Shown one piece after another: positions 59,154-64,000 of a stretch of 64,000 nucleotides of DNA. The stretch spans positions 310,001 through 374,000 of the forward strand of contig JBAJFE010000001.1 of NCBI GenBank assembly GCA_037903355.1, given 5' to 3'. Numbering within the stretch: the stretch's first letter is position 1; the number at the start of each line of letters is the position of its first letter. Position numbers and translations under genes: made by a program. Source of the DNA: Trichuris trichiura (Eukaryota; Nematoda; Enoplea; Trichinellida; Trichuridae). Below the pieces are notes generated by a model that did not search any database, had not been told where the DNA came from, and saw only the letters and a list, made by a program, of their open reading frames with translations.

Positions 59154-60049
59154 TAATATCCTTTCTCTCGGTCATTTGCAAATAACGAATGAAAACGAGC
59201 TAATGGGTTACTTTTGCTATTGGTGATTAACCGAACGGCTCACGAAGTTTTTAGAACACGTTCTTGTTGCCTGTGACAGCCTACCAAAGGCGGGCTATTA
59301 CTGCCAAAGTTGTTCAATCAGTCAAAGACTGAGACTGTAACAGTCCCGTCTTCAGAAAGAGGTTGCCCAATGAGTTAATGAGCTAATGCGTCGCAGCTGT
59401 TCTATTAGTAACTAATCAGAGCACTTCGCAGGATACCAAGGTCAACACATTTTTTAAAATTGCATGCGAAACTGAGGTGGTGAGATTTTCCGTCATAGGT
59501 CAAGCTAGCGTTGAGAGAAATGCTTCTCTTGAGTTGATCCTTTGATGAAGTCCTTGTCCATTGTCCATGACTTCTGTGCATTCATTGATATGTCTTCAGC
59601 TTCATCACTAACCCCGCTGAATGTTTGTTCAGCCTTCCTGCATCGGGTCATTCGCTGACATGTGCTCGTGAATGTGGGAAACATCTTATCGCCAATGTCT
59701 GTTACGTAGCAGGCATTGCAAGCACATTTATTAGGCAAATGACGCTTGGTTTGCCGTATAGTGGTATCGCTGTTCCACTATTCCTCGAAACAGACTTCGA
59801 TGGACACAGATCTGAGTAGATCTGGGAATTCAGTATTCATTGTTCATTGACCAAGACTTGAGGAAGAACGCAAGTAACGGGCACTTTCGTAGTAACATTA
59901 CGCGTAAAGGCTCCGCGGATTTTGCCAATGCTCACTCGTCCTTTGACTAAAGATAACTTGTCGCACGAAGCCGTTCGACTTACAGAACCTTAATAAGGCG
60001 CCTTATGCTCACTATGAAGTAGGTCGGTGAAGCGAGAATTGCTCTAATG

Positions 60050-61399
60050 CAGGGGTGGGGAATGTTCGGCCCGCGAAGCATTCCCATCCCACCCGCTGAG
60101 CTAACAGAACATTGATGCGAGATTCAGTGAAATTCGACTGTGGAAGCTTATTTTTCACAATGCGATAAACTTATTGTATGTGGACCTGGTAATAACATAA
60201 ATCTTACGTAACAAGCAGGGATCATCAGGCTGGTTAGGAAGACTGCCTTGCTCTCGGCTCTGTGGACAAACCGATGTCGTTCGTCCTCAGCGGCAAGCAG
60301 TAGGTGGCACTACTGTGCGTGTCGGTAGCGTGAACCATCGGCCGCCTATCCAGCCGAAGTATTATTCTTATCTCGCCTTCTCTCTTTGTTCGAGGGGTGA
60401 CTTAAATAAGCATATGTGCAAATAAAGCAGACTATGCTTTTCGGTTGAGTATTCGGTACGGCCCGCGAATGGTCATATGAACGTCTAAACCAGTGATTCC
60501 CAACGGGGGCTTCAGGGACCCCTTGGGGGCCTTGGAAAACTTGAAGGAGGCCCTGGGAAGGATTGGGGATTTAGGGGGTCCCTGGGAGATTAGGGGGCTT
60601 CAGGGGATCCCTGGTAGTCGGTGCCGCAGGACGAGAGCGATCCTGCCGTTCAGGTTAGTGAGGCGAGGCGACCTGAGATTACTCCTAACGACTATCGAGC
60701 CGGACGTGGATAAATTAGTAGCACTGCACCATACCCAGTCGTCGAACAGAGGTAAGATCAAGCGACTGTCGTCTTGCTCCGAGGAAATATTGAATTTAGA
60801 TTCACTGTTGCGCAGCCCTGAGAACAGCATCGCAGCCTGACTTACATATTGCGCTGCCATTGCTAACAGCCCAAAAAATTGAGAAAGAGGAAACCCAATG
60901 CGGCGTTTGTACTCTGAAGCCTCCCTGATCTGCAATTAGCCGGCTTAAGTCCAGCAATACGAAAAGAACGCTTTCGGTGCCAACTAAAGAATTAAAGGCA
61001 TTAACGGCTTCGAATATCGTTAAGGAGCTTTAGCCGTATACGGCAGCCTGCTTCCTTACTAGCCATTTCGCTCTAGTGTAGAAAAGAAATTCAGTGTTCA
61101 GGTTAACAAAGTTTTTAATGACGGCCCGGCTTAACTGTTTTTGCTTTGGCATACAAGGTAGGCAGCGAAGTCAATTCTACATTCTGCAAGCTGTTTCAGG
61201 TGTTGAACTACTCTTACAAATTCACAACAACGTAACCACAGTAGGCGCACCTGAGGATAACAGAAGCAGGAGAATTACGTTGGGGTGAATGACGGGGGCC
61301 CCGGCAAGTTGAAGGTCGCGAAAGGGGGCCCTGGCTCCAAAAAGGTTGGGAAACACTGCTCTAAACGGCCCGCGGCAGCAAAAAGCTTTCTCACCCCTG
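60050..61399. mobile_element. hAT element in Tigger copy B
   Basis: Ends CAGGGGTGGGGAATG and TTCTCACCCCTG. Duplication CTCTAATG (60042-60049) and TTCTAATG (61400-61407). Subterminal 'GGCCCGCG' blocks on both sides. Interrupted by the hAT at 60491-61358. Same family as 61577-62277. Confidence 0.85.
60491..61358 (+). mobile_element. hAT element nested in the 60050-61399 hAT
   Basis: Ends CAGTGATTCCCAACG and GGTTGGGAAACACTG. Duplication GTCTAAAC (60483-60490) and CTCTAAAC (61359-61366). Sister of 7069-7991. The plus strand keeps 'RRGDLRLLLTTIEPDVDKLV', a ZBED-type hAT transposase C-terminus. Confidence 0.9.
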
Positions 61400-61576
61400 T
61401 TCTAATGAATCAGAACAAGCGGCATAGATTAATTCTTTGGTCCCTGGTCAAACCTTTATATCATCCTGCCAACGGTGACACTTTGCCTTGGATCTGTTAT
61501 CGCTGACGACGGTAACAGAAGTGCTCCGGAGATCATCAAAGTCCACCTGTTTACTTTTGAGGACGAAAGTTTAGGC

Positions 61577-62277
61577 CAGGGGTGGGGAACGTCCGGCCCG
61601 CGAGACCACTTTCCGCCCACGCGCTGGGGCAACCGCATATGGATGCGACATTCAGTGAAATGTGATTGTGGGAGGTTATTTTTCATAATGCGATAAACGA
61701 ACTGTATGTGAATCTTAGTAAGAAGATGAATCTTGCGTAACAAGCAGGGAGTGTCAGGCTGGCTCGAAAGACTGCGTTGCTGACAGCTCTCTGTCGACAA
61801 ACCCACATTGTTAGTCCTCAGTGACAAGCAGTAGGCGCCACTATAGTGTGTGTGCGCGCGTAAGTAGCGTGGACCATTGCTTTGTTCGAGATAACGATCG
61901 TCCAGCTTGCTAGAGCACTTCTGCTTTTTTTGCTCTCAGTAGTCACTGGCATCGTTCTCGCCTATTGCTATCGTTCTCATCGGTTTGCGCCGGCCGCCTG
62001 TCCTTTACGTCTTCGAAGTACAAAAAGGTTATTTCATTCTCTGCAGTTGCGATTATGTTCTTGACAACTGGGTTGCAGAATTGTCTCAAAATTCTGCCTT
62101 TTATCTCAGAGTTTCCTCACCAGGGAAAAGCAGTTCCAAGCATCCCATTAGGGATGACTTAATAAACATACGTGCAAATAAAGCAGGCTGTTTTTCGTTT
62201 AAGTATGCTATACGGTCCGCGAACGGTCTTATAAACGTCTAAACGGCCTGCGGCACCAAAAAGGTTCCCCACCTCTG
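61577..62277. mobile_element. hAT MITE in Tigger copy B
   Basis: Ends CAGGGGTGGGGAACG and GTTCCCCACCTCTG. Perfect 8-bp duplication GTTTAGGC at 61569-61576 and 62278-62285. Closely related to 60050-61399. Confidence 0.92.
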
Positions 62278-62712
62278 GTTTAGGCAGTTGTTCACAAACA
62301 GCTACTCGTTATGCATTCTCTTAAGTGAACAGTGAACAATGAAGAGCGAATATTAAAACGACGTTAACAAATAATCCGTGTAGCCACGTTGATAGTTGTG
62401 AACAAAATGAAGAACTAAAAAAGTTCAGATGTTTTCTCACTCGCTCCCCCCTCCCCGCAAGAGCAGCCGGCAATATCAATGGGTAATACGCGGCAATAAC
62501 ACGGGTCAGCGGAACAACAGGAGGGATGTCTTACTGCTGGTCACTGGCCAATGGACCATCACAACTTATGTGTAGCTTTAGGCTTACGCTAGGGCAGGTC
62601 AGGATGGTTGGCAGACGTACAGTACCCACGTGACCTTCCTTTGAAGTTGCTGGCTAAAAAGCAGGGGCGACGAGTGACAAAAGACCCAAAAGTTCTTATT
62701 CTTGCACCTTCT

Positions 62713-63114
62713 TTAGGTCGGGCAGATTGTATTTGCGATGTTTGATCCGTCTTTTTGCTCAAACAAATCGAAGGCACCCAGTTGCACAATCCTTTCCGTA
62801 TTCTTAATTAACTTTGACGCCTCTGTCCCAGTTAATGGAAGGATTATGGCATACCAGGGCGCCTCTAGCTTTTCATAGGGAAGCATGCTCCCGTGACATA
62901 TGATTTTCAGTGGGAGGACAAGAGAACATTCAGACAAAGATGCAGAGGAGACAAGTGCACTGAAGCATGAGCTGTTCTGATCAGTAAAACCATTAACCCT
63001 TTCATCCGTATCTTGCTCGTAAAGACAGTTACAGGAAACCAGATGATGCGTGTGTTTAATGACCTTCGGCTGGCGACAGAACCAGAGGCGTTCTGAAAGC
63101 TTTAAAGCAACCAT
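62713..63114 (-). CDS. Unrecognised 133-aa ORF in Tigger copy B
   Basis: Counterpart of 12445-12846. The same start and stop positions are kept and the first 115 residues are nearly identical. The last 15 codons differ more. No known domain. Confidence 0.4.
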   Translation of the reverse strand: MVALKLSERLWFCRQPKVIKHTHHLVSCNCLYEQDTDERVNGFTDQNSSCFSALVSSASLSECSLVLPLKIICHGSMLPYEKLEAPWYAIILPLTGTEASKLIKNTERIVQLGAFDLFEQKDGSNIANTICPT

Positions 63115-63186
63115 CTTCTATTGTCACCTGAGCATAAAACTCTTCCCGTTGCCTTCTCAATCTTCAACGATTAACACCCATGTAGT

Positions 63187-63417
63187 TTAGCAGTTGTCAG
63201 TATTGAGAAACGACTCTCTTGGATGAACATAATTGTGTGACAGTTCTGACATGAATTTGCACTTTTTACTGATAGAAGTGCTTAAACAATGGTGCAAGTT
63301 GCAGTTTTTCTGCTTACAATTATTGCACACCAAACGACATTTCAACTTAAGTAGACTTAGCTGTGCTGTTACCTTTTTAAACCTCTGCTGTTGTTGAGGG
63401 ACTTGGTGATCTATCAA
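63187..63417 (-). CDS. Unrecognised Cys/His-rich ORF in Tigger copy B
   Basis: Counterpart of 12142-12372, with the 'CNNCKQKNCNLHHC' cluster unchanged and only a few substitutions. Function unknown. Confidence 0.4.
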   Translation of the reverse strand: MIDHQVPQQQQRFKKVTAQLSLLKLKCRLVCNNCKQKNCNLHHCLSTSISKKCKFMSELSHNYVHPRESFLNTDNC

Positions 63418-64000
63418 ATAGGCAATTAGCTCTGGTAAATTTAAAAGTTTGGTGGGTTAAAGCGATATTACAGTATTTTTTTCAGAAAACTAACGCAGCC
63501 TTTCTGAGACAGCCAATATTCAACCTTAACCGCTTCTATTGGTAAGAGAGTATATTATTATTGATAAGCCATTATGACTTGTGAAGTTGACTTACAATAG
63601 TATGATGTACCTGTGCTTAATTTGGGGAAATAAGAAATTAAAAGCAAGCAAGCAGGTGAATGATAGCTCATCATAGTAACACTAAGTATTAGCGTTATAC
63701 GCAAGTTGGGAAGCTATATGAACAGAAAAAACTATTTTTTCAGGTCATATAATGGAATCTTACCACTAGATACGCAGAAAAGAATACTGCGCCAATGAGA
63801 CATTCAGCAGCGATTCGTCAATCTCTCCTGAAAGCAACGCGTCAAGACAAACCACGTTGAGTCAAATCTGCGAATAAGGAGGGCCTACTGTACTGCGCTG
63901 TGCTAAGGCAGTGCATCGTGGAAGCATAGTTGTAACATGTGTCCATGTCGGCGTCGTTGACTAATGCGTTAGGAAACAAAAGCGACGTCCTCCACGATTT

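Larger units (their letters stand above)
58476..63890 (-). mobile_element. Tigger-like transposon, copy B, with nested hAT elements
   Basis: Ends CAGTAGACCCTCGTTATTC and GAGGGCCTACTG, each flanked by TA (58474-58475 and 63891-63892). Runs opposite to copy A (11670-17627). Contains the same parts: transposase N-terminus (59153-58968), the conserved stretch 59450-60040 and the two unknown ORFs (63114-62713, 63417-63187). The middle is interrupted by hAT elements at 60050-61399 and 61577-62277. Confidence 0.88.

Noticed and set aside
1..64000. CRISPR arrays, bacterial operons or phage genes
   Set aside because: No regularly spaced direct repeats and no prokaryotic gene organisation; all confident genes have animal homologues, and all but RRS1 have introns.

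Overview
The window is eukaryotic and comes from an invertebrate animal. It holds animal-type genes with GT-AG introns, many of them only 33-80 nt long, embedded in dense DNA-transposon and retroelement debris. Short introns, Penelope-like elements and hAT/Tigger load make a nematode my best guess, but nothing in the sequence settles the phylum.

Six host genes can be read by protein similarity and splice phase. (1) PARP1 N-terminal half, minus strand, 3824 down to 2328; the rest lies off or beyond the left edge. (2) RRS1, plus strand, 4110-5090, intronless, divergent from PARP1 across 285 bp. (3) An LPGAT1-type acyltransferase, minus strand, six exons, 20209-18780. (4) Striatin, minus strand, about 46389-20767, with introns up to 7.6 kb filled with transposons. 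(5) ARMT1 (DUF89 family), minus strand, 51120-47402. (6) A PPP1R14 (CPI-17/PHI-1) phosphatase inhibitor, plus strand, four exons, 56433-58251. They act in DNA-damage signalling (PARP1, ARMT1), ribosome assembly (RRS1), phospholipid synthesis (LPGAT1) and phosphatase control (striatin as a PP2A/STRIPAK scaffold, PPP1R14 as a PP1 inhibitor). I see no operon-like functional cluster.

The remainder is mobile DNA. At 1-1470 there is the end of a long-TIR pogo-like element and a dead mariner. At 6.9-8.8 kb a Ty3/gypsy integrase remnant is split by a hAT element. At 9.5-11.4 kb and at many other places lie palindromic elements whose arms carry a hammerhead-ribozyme-like motif; GIY-YIG coding fragments at 13.8-14.6, 35.9-36.2 and 44.8-45.0 kb tie them to Penelope-like retroelements. 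Two large Tigger-like copies sit in opposite orientation near the two ends (11.67-17.63 and 58.48-63.89 kb), each carrying the same two unrecognised ORFs and nested hAT insertions with 8-bp target duplications. More hAT and pogo elements lie inside the introns of striatin (25.7, 31-33, 40.7-43.5 kb) and ARMT1 (49.2-50.8 kb).

The most interesting material is the set of more than 20 hammerhead-like motifs in two sequence families, with compensatory changes in stem II; the class of 33-35 nt introns; and the conserved unknown ORFs inside the paired Tigger copies. No tRNA, rRNA or CRISPR array was recognised.
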